Positions 17,298 through 26,176 of a stretch of 64,000 bases of DNA are shown here, piece by piece. The stretch's first letter is position 1. Each line of letters starts with the position of its first letter. The stretch is from Rhizobium sp. ICMP 5592 (GTDB lineage: Bacteria > Pseudomonadota > Alphaproteobacteria > Rhizobiales > Rhizobiaceae): contig NZ_QSNT01000001.1 of NCBI RefSeq assembly GCF_009498525.1, positions 673,032-737,031 of the forward strand, in the 5' to 3' direction. The translations under genes and the position numbers were made by a program. The notes beneath the pieces are model-generated. The model saw only the letters and a list, made by a program, of their open reading frames with translations. It was not told where the DNA came from and made no database searches.

Positions 17298-18827
17298 ATG
17301 CCGAGTCTGCTCGGAATCGATAGCGGTCTCACCGTCACCAAGGCCGTCATTTTCGATGTCGACGGCACGCCGCTTGCCGTGGCGCGGCGGCGGGTGACGC
17401 AATTCATGCCCAAGGCCCGCCACATCGAGCGGGACATGGATGAACTCTGGACCGCCACCGCCGATGCGATTGCTGAGGCGATCAGCCTCAGCGGGCGCCC
17501 GGCGAGCGACATCCAGGCGATTGCGGCAACGGCTCATGGCGACGGCATCTATCTGCTCGACCGGTCGGACAAGCCGCTTGGCCGCGCCATCCTGTCGCTC
17601 GACAGCCGGGCAGGCGCCATTGTCGACCGCTGGCTGGAAAGCCCGGTCGCCGACGAGGCCCTCAACCTCACGGGTCAGCTTCCGCATGTCTCGGCGCCCT
17701 CGGCGCTTCTCGCCTGGATCAAGGAGAAGGAGCCCGCTCGTTTCGAGCGCATCGGCCATATCCTGAGCTGCAAGGACTGGCTGCGCTTCTGCCTGACCGG
17801 CGTGATCGGCACTGATCGGACGGAGGCGAGCACATCCTTCACCAACGTCAAGGACCAGGGTTATTCTGAGGACGCACTGAAGCTCTTCGGGCTCGATGAA
17901 CTCAAGGCTGCGCTTCCGCTCGCCTCGCGCTCCGATGAAGTCGTCGGTCGTGTCACCAGCGCTGTTGCGAGCCGCACCGGCCTTGCCGAGGGAACGCCGG
18001 TGGTTGCCGGTCTTCACGATGTCACGGCATCGGCCCTGGGTGCCGGCGGCTATGCGTCGGGTGTGGTCGCGGTGATTGCCGGGACCTATTCGATCAACGA
18101 GACGCTGTCTTCGGAACCGCGCGTTGACAAGCGGTGGTTCTGCCGCAATGCGATCGTGCCCGGCCAGTGGAACAACATGTCGATCTCGCCGGCGTCGACC
18201 GCGAATTACGACTGGTTTCTCGATAAACTTTGCGCCGGCGAACGTGCGGGTACAGAGGCCACGGGACAGTCCATTCACGCGTTGCTGGCGCCCGAGATCG
18301 AGGCGGCCTTCAACCGTCCCTCGACGGCGCTCTTCCATCCCTATCTCTTCGGCTCCCCCTACGGTGCCTCGGCGAGCGCCGGCTTCTTCGGCCTTGGCGG
18401 CTGGCATGATCGCGGCGATATGCTGCGTGCGGTGCTGGAGGGCATCGCCTTCAATCACAAGATCCATGTCGATGCGCTGGGTGATGGCTTTTCCTTCAGC
18501 GAGGCGAGGCTTGCCGGCGGGGTTTCCCGCAATCCTGTCGTCGTCCAGATGTTCGCCGACGTACTCGGAATGCCGGTGACGGTGACCGAAACGGACGAGG
18601 CGGCAGCCTGGGGTGCGGCGCTGTGCGCTGGCGCGGGCATCGGTCTCTACGCCGATCCGCAGAGCGATCCCCGTGATGTCGGGGCGATTGCGAAGACCTG
18701 TCATCCCGACGCGAGCCGCAGCGCCGATTATCGGCGCCGATACGACGTCTTCCGGGACATTGCCGATGCGATGACACCGCTTTGGCCCAGGATCGGCAGC
18801 CTCGTGCCGGTGGAATCTCAGGACTAG
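17298..18827 (+). CDS. FGGY-family carbohydrate/polyol kinase
   Basis: Sugar or polyol kinase of 509 residues with the FGGY layout: LLGIDSGLTVTKAVIFD at the N-terminus, AATAHGDGIYLLD, a GLHDVTASALGAGG linker and the C-terminal LAGGVSRNPVVVQM adenine-site segment. It resembles L-xylulose-kinase/LyxK-type proteins more than glycerol kinase, judged by the motifs. The dehydrogenase gene starts two bases after its stop, so the two enzymes should act in sequence on one phosphorylated polyol. It is distinct from EryA on the other side of the control region. Substrate not identifiable. Confidence 0.87.
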   Translation: MPSLLGIDSGLTVTKAVIFDVDGTPLAVARRRVTQFMPKARHIERDMDELWTATADAIAEAISLSGRPASDIQAIAATAHGDGIYLLDRSDKPLGRAILSLDSRAGAIVDRWLESPVADEALNLTGQLPHVSAPSALLAWIKEKEPARFERIGHILSCKDWLRFCLTGVIGTDRTEASTSFTNVKDQGYSEDALKLFGLDELKAALPLASRSDEVVGRVTSAVASRTGLAEGTPVVAGLHDVTASALGAGGYASGVVAVIAGTYSINETLSSEPRVDKRWFCRNAIVPGQWNNMSISPASTANYDWFLDKLCAGERAGTEATGQSIHALLAPEIEAAFNRPSTALFHPYLFGSPYGASASAGFFGLGGWHDRGDMLRAVLEGIAFNHKIHVDALGDGFSFSEARLAGGVSRNPVVVQMFADVLGMPVTVTETDEAAAWGAALCAGAGIGLYADPQSDPRDVGAIAKTCHPDASRSADYRRRYDVFRDIADAMTPLWPRIGSLVPVESQD

Positions 18828-18829
18828 AG

Positions 18830-20590
18830 ATGCAGCAGGACAACAATGCCATGACCGATACCGCCGCCGACCTCGAACAGCGCTTCTCGACACTAGAGGA
18901 GAGAGACATCGATGTCGTCATCCTCGGTGCGGGCATCAATGGCGCCGGGCTGTTTCGTGATCTCTCCGTCCAGGGCGTCAATTGTCTCATCGTCGACAAG
19001 TCCGATTTCGGCTCGGGCACCAGCGCCGCGCCGTCGCGGCTGATCCATGGTGGCCTGAAATACCTCGAGACGGGTGAGTTCGGACTGGTGGCGCAGTCGA
19101 CACTGGAGCGCAATCTGCTTCTGAAGAACGCGCCGCATTGCGTCGAAGCACTGCCGACGTTCGTGCCGATCTTCTCGTGGACGCACGGTATCTGGGCGGC
19201 ACTGCGGACTCTGACGGGTTCGACCACCGCGCCGAGAAGCCGCGGCGCCATCCTTATCAAGATCGGACTTGCCCTTTATGATTTCTTCGGCTCCCGCAGC
19301 CGCGTTATGCCCCGCCACAGGTTCATACTGAAGAGGCGGGCTCTCACGGAAATGCCGTATGTCACGCCGAAGATCGTCGCCGGCGGCATCTATTACGACG
19401 CCAAGATCAGCCGGCCGGAACGGCTCGTCTACGAGCTGGTCAAGGATGGGCTGGACACCAACGGCAATGCGCTCGCCTCGAACTCTACGACGCTGATCTC
19501 GTCATCGGACGGGAAGCTTACCTTCCGGCGCTCCGACGACAGCACCTTTTCCGTCACGCCGAAGCTTGTCGTCAACGCCGCCGGCCCCTGGATCGACCAT
19601 GTCAACGAAGCGCTCGGCGCACCATCACACCTGATCGGCGGCACCAAAGGCTCGCATATCCTGCTTGATCATCCCGAGCTTGTGCGCAGCCTGAATGGTC
19701 ACATGATCTACTTCGAAGCCGATGACGGGCGTATTTGCCTGGTTTACGGCTATCTCGGCCTGGCGCTGGTCGGCTCGACGGACATTCCGAGTGCCGACCC
19801 CGACAATGTCCGCTGCGAGGAGCCGGAACTAGAATATTTCCTGGAAAGCCTGAGATCGCTCCTGCCGGGGCTGCGCTTCGGGCCGGAGCAGGTAGTCTAT
19901 ACCTATAGCGGCATCCGCCCGCTGCCAGCCTCCGACGCCTCGTCCCCGGGGCTGATCAGCCGTGACCATTCCGCGCCGGTGATGGAACCGCAAGTCGGCC
20001 GCCCCTTCGCGATCATTTCGCTGGTCGGCGGCAAGTGGACCACCTTCCGAGGCTTTGCCGAGGAGGTTGCTGATACCGTTTTGGCGCGCTTCAAGCGCGT
20101 CAGGAAGCAGTCGACGCAGCAACTGGCGATCGGTGGTGGTCGTAATTTCCCAGCTGATTCCGCCGCAAGAGCGGAGTGGGTACGGGCGGTGGCCGGAAAG
20201 ACCGGCGTGGAGCCGAAACGAGTCGACGAGCTTCTGGCGCGCTACGGCACCACGGCTTCGGCGATCCTGGGCTACCCGTCGACCTATAGCGACACGGAGC
20301 GCCTGTCCGGCGCTTCCCACTATAGCCATCTGGAAATCGACTGGATCGCGCGGCGGGAAATGGTCGTGCATCTCTCGGATATCGTCTTCCGCCGCTCGAC
20401 GCTTGCGATTGAAGGGGCGCTGACAATGGAAGGCCTGCGCCAGATCGCCATGATCGCCGGCGCGGCCCTTGGATGGAACGGGCAAAAGCTGTTGACGGAG
20501 GTCGACGAGGTGGTCGCATCGCTGGCGAAATTCCACGGCCTGCGCTTGTCCGACACGACCGGACGCCAACCGGCGGAAGCGCGGATCTGA
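18830..20590 (+). CDS. GlpD-like FAD-dependent polyol-phosphate dehydrogenase
   Basis: FAD flavoprotein of 586 residues related to aerobic glycerol-3-phosphate dehydrogenase. FAD motif GAGINGAG is at residues 33-40, followed by GSGTSAAPSRLIHGGLKYLE; a C-terminal domain of about 120 residues is present, which makes it longer than EryB. ATG 18830 is two bases after the kinase stop, with AGGA six bases upstream; ATG 18851 is an alternative. Likely membrane-associated, quinone-reducing. Together with the kinase it forms a second polyol module parallel to EryA-EryB. Plain glycerol use cannot be ruled out. Confidence 0.88.
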   Translation: MQQDNNAMTDTAADLEQRFSTLEERDIDVVILGAGINGAGLFRDLSVQGVNCLIVDKSDFGSGTSAAPSRLIHGGLKYLETGEFGLVAQSTLERNLLLKNAPHCVEALPTFVPIFSWTHGIWAALRTLTGSTTAPRSRGAILIKIGLALYDFFGSRSRVMPRHRFILKRRALTEMPYVTPKIVAGGIYYDAKISRPERLVYELVKDGLDTNGNALASNSTTLISSSDGKLTFRRSDDSTFSVTPKLVVNAAGPWIDHVNEALGAPSHLIGGTKGSHILLDHPELVRSLNGHMIYFEADDGRICLVYGYLGLALVGSTDIPSADPDNVRCEEPELEYFLESLRSLLPGLRFGPEQVVYTYSGIRPLPASDASSPGLISRDHSAPVMEPQVGRPFAIISLVGGKWTTFRGFAEEVADTVLARFKRVRKQSTQQLAIGGGRNFPADSAARAEWVRAVAGKTGVEPKRVDELLARYGTTASAILGYPSTYSDTERLSGASHYSHLEIDWIARREMVVHLSDIVFRRSTLAIEGALTMEGLRQIAMIAGAALGWNGQKLLTEVDEVVASLAKFHGLRLSDTTGRQPAEARI

Positions 20591-20619
20591 AGAGATCCGG
20601 CTTCCGGCTCGGGTTATTC

Positions 20620-20681
20620 TAGCGCTTTGCTTTTACACAATTCCGGACGGAAAACCGCTGCGCACTTTTCCTGGAATTGCT
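20620..20681. repeat. RIME-like palindromic intergenic repeat
   Basis: Intergenic palindrome between two convergent genes. Outer arms CAATTCC (20638-20644) and GGAATTG (20673-20679), inner arms GGAAAA (20649-20654) and TTTTCC (20666-20671). I recognise the sequence as a type of element scattered in many copies through Rhizobium and Agrobacterium intergenic regions (RIME class). Folded in RNA it may also serve as a bidirectional terminator here. Only one copy was noticed in the window. Confidence 0.75.
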
Positions 20682-21746
20682 TTACGAGAAAACCGGGTCC
20701 AGCGAACCCGCCTTGTAGCGCTTGGCCATGTCCGAGACCGGGAGCGGCTTGATCCGGGAGGCATGGCCGGCCGTTCCGAACTGCTCGAACCGCTCCTTGC
20801 AGAGCTTCGTCAGCGCGGCCATAGCCGGCTTCATATATTTGCGCGGATCGAATTCGCTCGGGTCTTCCTGCAGCACGCGGCGGATCTGGCCGGTCATCGC
20901 CATGCGGCCATCCGTGTCGATGTTGATCTTTCGCACGCCGTTCTTGATGCCGCGCTGGATTTCCTCGACCGGCACGCCCCAGGTCGGCTTCATCTGGCCG
21001 CCATACCTGTTGATGATCTCCTGGAGATCCTCGGGGACCGATGAGGAGCCGTGCATCACCAGATGGGTGTTCGGCAGTTTGCGGTGGATCGCCTCGATGA
21101 CCTCCATCGCAAGCACCGACCCATCCGGCCGGCGGGTGAACTTGTAGGCGCCGTGCGAGGTACCCATGGCGATCGCCAGTGCATCGACCTTCGTCTCGCG
21201 CACGAATTTGACGGCCTCGTCGGGATCGGTGAGGAGCTGGTCGTGCGAGAGTTTACCCTCGGCGCCATGGCCGTCTTCCGCTTCGCCCATGCCGGTTTCC
21301 AGCGAGCCCAGCACGCCGAGTTCGCCTTCGACGGAAATGCCGCCGAGATGCGCCATTTCCGTGACCGTCTTCGTGACACCGACATTGTAGTCCCAGTCGG
21401 CTGGCGTCTTCGCATCCGCCTTCAGCGAGCCGTCCATCATCACCGATGTGAAGCCGGCCTGGATGGCGGTCATACAGCTCGAGGCGTCGTTGCCGTGGTC
21501 GAGATGCACGCAAACCGGAATGTGAGGATAGATTTCGACGACCGCATCCATCATATGCTTCAGCATGATGTCGTTGGCATAGGCTCTGGCGCCGCGCGAC
21601 GCCTGGATGATAACAGGCGCATCGGCGGCATCCGCCGCTTCCATGATGGCCAGGGCCTGTTCCATGTTGTTGATGTTGAAAGCGGGCACGCCGTAACCAT
21701 TTTCCGCAGCATGATCGAGCAACTGTCTCAGCGTAATGCGTGCCAT
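20682..21746 (-). CDS. Class II fructose-bisphosphate aldolase (CbbA type)
   Basis: Zinc-dependent class II aldolase, 354 residues. Visible are HLDHGND (81-87, catalytic Asp83 and zinc His84), VEGELG (139-144), GTSHGAY (195-201) and the zinc-binding VMHGSSS (230-236). The length and motifs are those of the Calvin-cycle/CbbA subgroup, which also condenses erythrose-4-phosphate with dihydroxyacetone phosphate. It is transcribed alone, towards the second polyol operon, with a clear GGAGAG ribosome site. A role in processing products of the polyol operons is inferred from position. Confidence 0.92.
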   Translation of the reverse strand: MARITLRQLLDHAAENGYGVPAFNINNMEQALAIMEAADAADAPVIIQASRGARAYANDIMLKHMMDAVVEIYPHIPVCVHLDHGNDASSCMTAIQAGFTSVMMDGSLKADAKTPADWDYNVGVTKTVTEMAHLGGISVEGELGVLGSLETGMGEAEDGHGAEGKLSHDQLLTDPDEAVKFVRETKVDALAIAMGTSHGAYKFTRRPDGSVLAMEVIEAIHRKLPNTHLVMHGSSSVPEDLQEIINRYGGQMKPTWGVPVEEIQRGIKNGVRKINIDTDGRMAMTGQIRRVLQEDPSEFDPRKYMKPAMAALTKLCKERFEQFGTAGHASRIKPLPVSDMAKRYKAGSLDPVFS

Positions 21747-22163
21747 TCAACTCTCCTTTGATAATAGCAGACGTCGATAATCGTCGGATCATCGATTGAA
21801 ATATCGGCGCTTTCGACGGCATGAGAATGGTGATTTCGCAAACTGACGACACCCACAGGCGCTTGCTCAGAGGTCTTCAGGTCATTCCCCCCACACACGA
21901 AATCCCACTCAGGCGCACATCAACATATCCAGCTAGATAACAATGTAAAACGACAAAATCACATTATTTATGACATTTTGTTTCGATGTGTTTTCCAAGC
22001 TCTGGCTGGGCGCCAGGTGGTGCTCCATTGAAACTTTGTCTGCCCCCATCAGCCAAGGCGTTGTGTAACTATCCTGATCGCTTCGACTGGCCGGCCACGC
22101 CTTGCACCTGCCTCCAGTTCGACGCGGAGAGGCAAGTCGAACGCCGTGGATGGTGGAGAGAGC
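21747..22163. promoter_or_regulatory. Divergent promoter region between aldolase and BCCP operon
   Basis: About 417 bases with no gene; its middle (21920-21990) is AT-rich. It contains an imperfect dyad, CGACAAAAT (21951-21959) and ATTTTGTTTCG (from about 21975). The segment AATCACATTATT (21957-21968) matches AATCACATAATT upstream of eryR (5839-5850) at 11 of 12 positions. A DeoR-type regulator site is possible. No riboswitch or small RNA recognised. Confidence 0.45.
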
Positions 22164-22607
22164 ATGGATCTGCAAAAGATCAAAACGCTGATCGAATTTG
22201 TCGGCCGGTCACGCATTTCCGAACTGGTGGTGAGCCAGGACGGGACGACCGTGCGGATCTCGAACGGCATTTCCAGGCAGGTGACCGCTGCGGAAAATTC
22301 GATCGTTGTGCGGCAACAGCCTGCGCGCTCCCCCATCGCCAAGGATGCTATTGCGCCTGAAGGCGATAAGGCCGCCCAAAGGGTGATTGCGCCTGTTTTC
22401 GGGCTGCTGCACCGTTCGCCAAGCCCCGGCGCTCCACCCTTCGTCAAGGTGGGCGATGTCGTCGAGGCAGGCCAGAGCCTTTGCATTATCGAGGCGATGA
22501 AAGTGTTCAATACGGTGCCGGCGCACAAGACGGGGCCGATCCTGCGTATTCTGGCCGATGACGGTCAGGAAGTGGAAGCCGGGCAGTCGCTGATGGAGAT
22601 CGGCTGA
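22164..22607 (+). CDS. Biotin carboxyl carrier protein (BCCP), cluster 1
   Basis: AccB-like carrier of 147 residues. The N-terminal part (1-40) is the helix-strand region that docks biotin carboxylase; a Pro/Ala linker follows; the biotinyl domain (about 76-147) has the acceptor lysine K113 in EAMKV. ATG 22164 follows GGAGAG closely; an ATG 18 bases upstream is less likely. Stop and next start overlap (TGATG). It heads a cluster where, instead of acetyl-CoA carboxyltransferase subunits, the KipI/KipA-type PxpB and PxpC follow, so the carboxylated substrate is probably not acetyl-CoA. Confidence 0.9.
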   Translation: MDLQKIKTLIEFVGRSRISELVVSQDGTTVRISNGISRQVTAAENSIVVRQQPARSPIAKDAIAPEGDKAAQRVIAPVFGLLHRSPSPGAPPFVKVGDVVEAGQSLCIIEAMKVFNTVPAHKTGPILRILADDGQEVEAGQSLMEIG

Positions 22608-23980
22608 TGTCGTCGGGCGAAAATAAACGTCGGTTCGACACGGTGCTGATCGCCAATCGCGGCGAGATCGCCTTGCGCATTCAGCGGGCATGCCGTGAGC
22701 TGGGCCTGCGTTCGGTGATGATCTGCTCTGAAGCGGACCGGGATGCGCCCTATGGCGCGACGGCCGATGAATTCGTCTGCATCGGGCCTTCGGCGCCGGG
22801 CCAAACCTATCTCAATCAGGCAGCCATCCTGCTTGCTGCACGAACGATGGATGCACAGGCCATCCATCCAGGATACGGATTCCTATCGGAGAATGCGGGT
22901 TTCGCCCAAGCCGTGGAGGATGCCGGCCTGGTGTTCATCGGGCCGCCTGCCTCGGCGATCCGGATGATGGGCGACAAGATCGCCGCCAAGCGGGCCATGA
23001 TCGAGGCTGGCGTACCCTGCGTGCCTGGTCCGGATACAGCCCTCCCGGAAGATATCGCCGTGATCAAGAGTATCGCCCGCGACATCGGCTATCCGGTGAT
23101 CGTGAAGGCAGCAGGTGGTGGCGGCGGGCGCGGTATGCGCGTCGTTCGCGACGCTTCGGCGCTGGAAGACGCCGTGTCGGTAACGCGGGAAGAAGCCAGA
23201 AGAGCCTTCGGCACGCCGGAGCTCTATCTCGAGAAGTTCCTCGAACATCCCCGGCACGTCGAGATCCAGGTTCTTTGCGACAACCACGGCAACGCCATAT
23301 GGCTCGGTCATCGCGATTGCTCGGCCCAGCGACGTCATCAGAAGGTGGTTGAGGAAGCGCCGGCGCCGGGCATACCGACCGAGATCGCCTCGGCTGTCGG
23401 CGAGCGTTGCGTGGAGGCCTGCCGGCGGATCGGTTATCGTGGTGTCGGCACGTTCGAGTTTCTCTATGAGAACGGCTCCTTCTATTTCATCGAAATGAAT
23501 ACGCGTCTTCAGGTCGAGCATCCGGTGACGGAAATGACCTCGGGCATCGATATCGTCTGCGAGCAGCTTCGCGTCGCCCAAGGCCTGCCACTAGGGATCT
23601 TACAGCGGGATGTTCAAACATCCGGCCACTCCTTCGAGTGCCGCATCAATGCGGAAGATCCGTTCACCTTTGCCGCGTCTCCGGGCCGGATCACCAATGC
23701 GCGGTTCCCAGCAGGTCCGGGTGTGCGTGTCGATAGCCATGTGGTGAGCGGCTACAAGGTGTCGCCCCACTACGACTCCCTGATCGCCAAGCTGATTGTG
23801 CATGCGCCGACGCGCGACCAGGCGATCCGCCGCATGCAGGTCGCACTGGCGGATACGAGGATCGAGGGGATCGCGACCAATCTTCCGCTCCATCGGGCAA
23901 TTTTCGAGGACGCGGCTTTCTGTGCCGGGGGAACGGACATCCATCATCTCGAGTATTGGCTGAGCGAGCGGAAACAGTGA
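22607..23980 (+). CDS. Biotin carboxylase (AccC-like), cluster 1
   Basis: ATP-grasp biotin carboxylase of 457 residues, close to the length of AccC. The start reads VLIANRGEIALRI; the glycine-rich ATP lid KAAGGGGGRGMRVV and the catalytic EMNTRLQVEHPVTEM are present. It carboxylates the biotin of the BCCP encoded just upstream. Its downstream partners, PxpB and PxpC, correspond to the carboxyltransferase-like part of urea carboxylase (AHS1 and AHS2 domains), so this looks like a split urea-carboxylase-type enzyme rather than acetyl-CoA carboxylase. Confidence 0.92.
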   Translation: MSSGENKRRFDTVLIANRGEIALRIQRACRELGLRSVMICSEADRDAPYGATADEFVCIGPSAPGQTYLNQAAILLAARTMDAQAIHPGYGFLSENAGFAQAVEDAGLVFIGPPASAIRMMGDKIAAKRAMIEAGVPCVPGPDTALPEDIAVIKSIARDIGYPVIVKAAGGGGGRGMRVVRDASALEDAVSVTREEARRAFGTPELYLEKFLEHPRHVEIQVLCDNHGNAIWLGHRDCSAQRRHQKVVEEAPAPGIPTEIASAVGERCVEACRRIGYRGVGTFEFLYENGSFYFIEMNTRLQVEHPVTEMTSGIDIVCEQLRVAQGLPLGILQRDVQTSGHSFECRINAEDPFTFAASPGRITNARFPAGPGVRVDSHVVSGYKVSPHYDSLIAKLIVHAPTRDQAIRRMQVALADTRIEGIATNLPLHRAIFEDAAFCAGGTDIHHLEYWLSERKQ

Positions 23981-24438
23981 TGCAGCGAGCAAAGCGACCG
24001 GCCAAAGCGATGACCGAAGATTTCACTGATCCTGCAGTCATGCAGGAAATCACCGCCTGGCTGGAAAGCGCCGGGGTAAGCGCGATTGAGATCGAGACCG
24101 AGGACGGCCGTCATGTTCGGATTGTCGTCGATGGCGAGACCTCGTTGGATGTCGACGACGGCCAGCGCGACGTGGCTGCGACTGTGCCTGCAAGCATCTC
24201 AACTGCGAAGGCGCCGTTTGCCGGATACTTTCTCGACGTGCATCCGGCGCGCGGCGCGCCTGCGGCGGTGGAGGACACCGCTGTTGCCGCCGGGGATATC
24301 GTCGGTTTCGTGAAGGTCGGGCCGCTCCTGCTGCCGGTTCGTGCTCCCGACGCCGGCACGCTGAACGAATGCCCGGTCAAGGCCGGTGATCTCGTCGGCT
24401 ATGGCGACACCATTTTTTCGATCGAGCCAGCACAATGA
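23980..24438 (+). CDS. BCCP-like protein lacking the biotin lysine
   Basis: Protein of 152 residues homologous to the BCCP encoded at 22164 over its whole length: IEIETEDGRHVRI matches ELVVSQDGTTVRI, and AGDIVGFVKVGPLLLPVRAP matches AGQSLCIIEAMKVFNTVPA without gaps. In that alignment EAMK becomes KVGP, so the biotin-accepting lysine is proline (P115). It therefore cannot be biotinylated at the usual place. Start ATG 23980 overlaps the preceding stop (TGATG); ATG 24010 is possible. The gene is between the carboxylase and PxpB, overlapping the latter, so it is probably a structural or docking subunit. Confidence 0.85.
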   Translation: MQRAKRPAKAMTEDFTDPAVMQEITAWLESAGVSAIEIETEDGRHVRIVVDGETSLDVDDGQRDVAATVPASISTAKAPFAGYFLDVHPARGAPAAVEDTAVAAGDIVGFVKVGPLLLPVRAPDAGTLNECPVKAGDLVGYGDTIFSIEPAQ

Positions 24439-25145
24439 CCGACATGCAAGCAACAGCTCTTTCTACGCCGGGGCTTATCTCTCTAGCAACCGCCGATGTT
24501 CCGAAAATCTCCGTCATCGGCACAAGCGCCTATCTGGTGGAAGCGCCGGGAGATTTCGATCTTCCGACCCAGAGGCGGATATGGGCCTTGGCCAAGGCGG
24601 TGGAGACATGGCCTGAGGTTCGCGAAATCGTCCCCGGGGTCACCAATCTTCTGGTGATCCTCAAGCAGACGCCTGAGGAGCCGGACCAGGTAGAGGCCCG
24701 ACTGAGGCAGGAATGGGAGCGTGCCCGCGGTATCGACCTTGCTGGCAAGACGATCGAGATTCCGGTCACATATGGCGGTGAGCATGCGACGGATCTCGCG
24801 GCCGTTTGCGATTTCTCGGGCCTCCGCGACCGGGAGGTCGTCCGGCTGCATTCGGAAGGCGATTATACCGTTTTCGCGCTCGGAAGCGCTCCGGGCTTCG
24901 GCTATCTGCACGGCCTTGATCCGCGCATCTACATGCCGCGCAAGACCGTGCCGTCGCTGAGAATGCTCAAGGGCACGGTGACCATCGGCGGCATGCAAAC
25001 GGGTGTGTCGGTTTTGACCGGCCCGAACGGTTGGAATTCCATCGGTTTCGCGGAGCTTTCCGTATTCGACCCCACGAGGACGCCGCCGGCGCTGCTGGCC
25101 CCCGGCGACAAGGTTCGCTTCCTGCCCGAAAGGATCGAGCTGTGA
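24435..25145 (+). CDS. pxpB: 5-oxoprolinase-type subunit PxpB (KipI/AHS1 family)
   Basis: PxpB/KipI-type protein of 236 residues with the family segments PVTYGGEHATDL, GSAPGFGYLHGLD and GPNGWNSIGF. PxpB and PxpC together resemble the carboxyltransferase-like domain pair of urea carboxylase; with PxpA they form the prokaryotic ATP-dependent 5-oxoprolinase. Here biotin carboxylase and BCCP genes precede it, so the complex may couple carboxylation of an amide nitrogen to ring opening. Start and stop overlap both neighbours by four bases (ATGA, GTGA), so translation is tightly coupled. Substrate unproven. Confidence 0.85.
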   Translation: MTDMQATALSTPGLISLATADVPKISVIGTSAYLVEAPGDFDLPTQRRIWALAKAVETWPEVREIVPGVTNLLVILKQTPEEPDQVEARLRQEWERARGIDLAGKTIEIPVTYGGEHATDLAAVCDFSGLRDREVVRLHSEGDYTVFALGSAPGFGYLHGLDPRIYMPRKTVPSLRMLKGTVTIGGMQTGVSVLTGPNGWNSIGFAELSVFDPTRTPPALLAPGDKVRFLPERIEL

Positions 25146-26140
25146 TCGAAATTCTTCAGACCGGACCCTTGAACACCGTGCAGGACCTTGGCCGCTTCGG
25201 CTACAGGAACATCGGCGTTACATCGAGCGGCGCGATGGACAGGCTGGCGCTCACCGTCGGCAATCTGCTGCTTGGCAATGAGGAGGGGGCGGCGTCCCTT
25301 GAGATCCAGACCTTCCCGTTTCGCCTTCGGTTCGAGAAGGACACCGCCGTTGCCGTCACCGGTGCGGATTGCGACGCGCGCCTCGACGGGCGGCCGCTGC
25401 CACCCTGTTGGGCAATGCCGGTGTCGGCGGGGCAGGTGCTGGAGCTCGGCACGCCCCTCAAATCTGCTCGCGCCTACCTTTGCCTTGCCGGCGGACTAGA
25501 CGTCGAGCCGGTGATGGGCTCGCGCAGCACCTCGCTGCGCGGCGGTTTCGGTGGGTTGGAGGGCCGCTTTCTGGCGGCGAATGATCGCTTGAGTATTGCC
25601 GATACACAGATTTGTGCAATGCCGGATGGTGGCTTCGGTGCCATGCCACCGGAAGCAGCGCTTGCCGCGCATTTCCCGGCTCCGGAAGACGACGTGCTTC
25701 CCGTCCGGGCCATCCCGGCTGGAGAATATGCGCTTTTCGGCGACGAGGTGGAACGCTTCTGGACACAGACATGGAAGATCTCGTCCCAGAGCGACCGTAC
25801 CGGCTACCGGCTTTCGGGCGACCCCATCATGCTTGCCGCGCCCATGGAGATGCGCTCGCACGGCGTTGTTCCGGGCGTCGTGCAGATGCCGCCGGCGGGG
25901 GAGCCTATCATTCAGATGAGCGACGCCAATACGGCCGGCGGCTATCCCAAGATTGCCGGTGTGGCGGAGGTCGATCTCTGGCGGTTGGGCCAGGCGCGCA
26001 TTGGCAGCCGTATCCGGTTCATTCGCTCCGATGTCGCCGAGGCGCGCGCTGCCGAGCAGGCGGTCAAATCCTATCTCGACGATATCAGGCGCACCGTACC
26101 GATGCTCGCCCAGGCGCTTGCGACCATGTCGCGTCGATAG
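25142..26140 (+). CDS. pxpC: 5-oxoprolinase-type subunit PxpC (KipA/AHS2 family)
   Basis: PxpC/KipA-type protein of 332 residues from GTG 25142, which overlaps the PxpB stop. It starts in the family way with QTGPLNTVQDLGRFGYR and SSGAMDRLALTVGNLL and keeps AVTGADCDA, GSRSTSLRGGFGG and the C-terminal SDRTGYRLSG region. It pairs with PxpB. A longer open frame upstream is only the PxpB gene read in another frame. Confidence 0.85.
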   Translation: MIEILQTGPLNTVQDLGRFGYRNIGVTSSGAMDRLALTVGNLLLGNEEGAASLEIQTFPFRLRFEKDTAVAVTGADCDARLDGRPLPPCWAMPVSAGQVLELGTPLKSARAYLCLAGGLDVEPVMGSRSTSLRGGFGGLEGRFLAANDRLSIADTQICAMPDGGFGAMPPEAALAAHFPAPEDDVLPVRAIPAGEYALFGDEVERFWTQTWKISSQSDRTGYRLSGDPIMLAAPMEMRSHGVVPGVVQMPPAGEPIIQMSDANTAGGYPKIAGVAEVDLWRLGQARIGSRIRFIRSDVAEARAAEQAVKSYLDDIRRTVPMLAQALATMSRR

Positions 26141-26176
26141 CGTTCAAATAGAGCAAGCAAGACAGGAGAGGAAACG

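Noticed and set aside
17280..18893. Long open frame (over 500 codons) on the minus strand opposite the second kinase
   Set aside because: Antisense frames this long arise from the strong GC third-base bias; the plus-strand kinase motifs are unmistakable.
22164..23980. Reading the BCCP and biotin carboxylase as acetyl-CoA carboxylase accB-accC
   Set aside because: They are coupled to PxpB/PxpC/PxpA genes, and a second such set exists in the window; housekeeping accBC would not be expected here.
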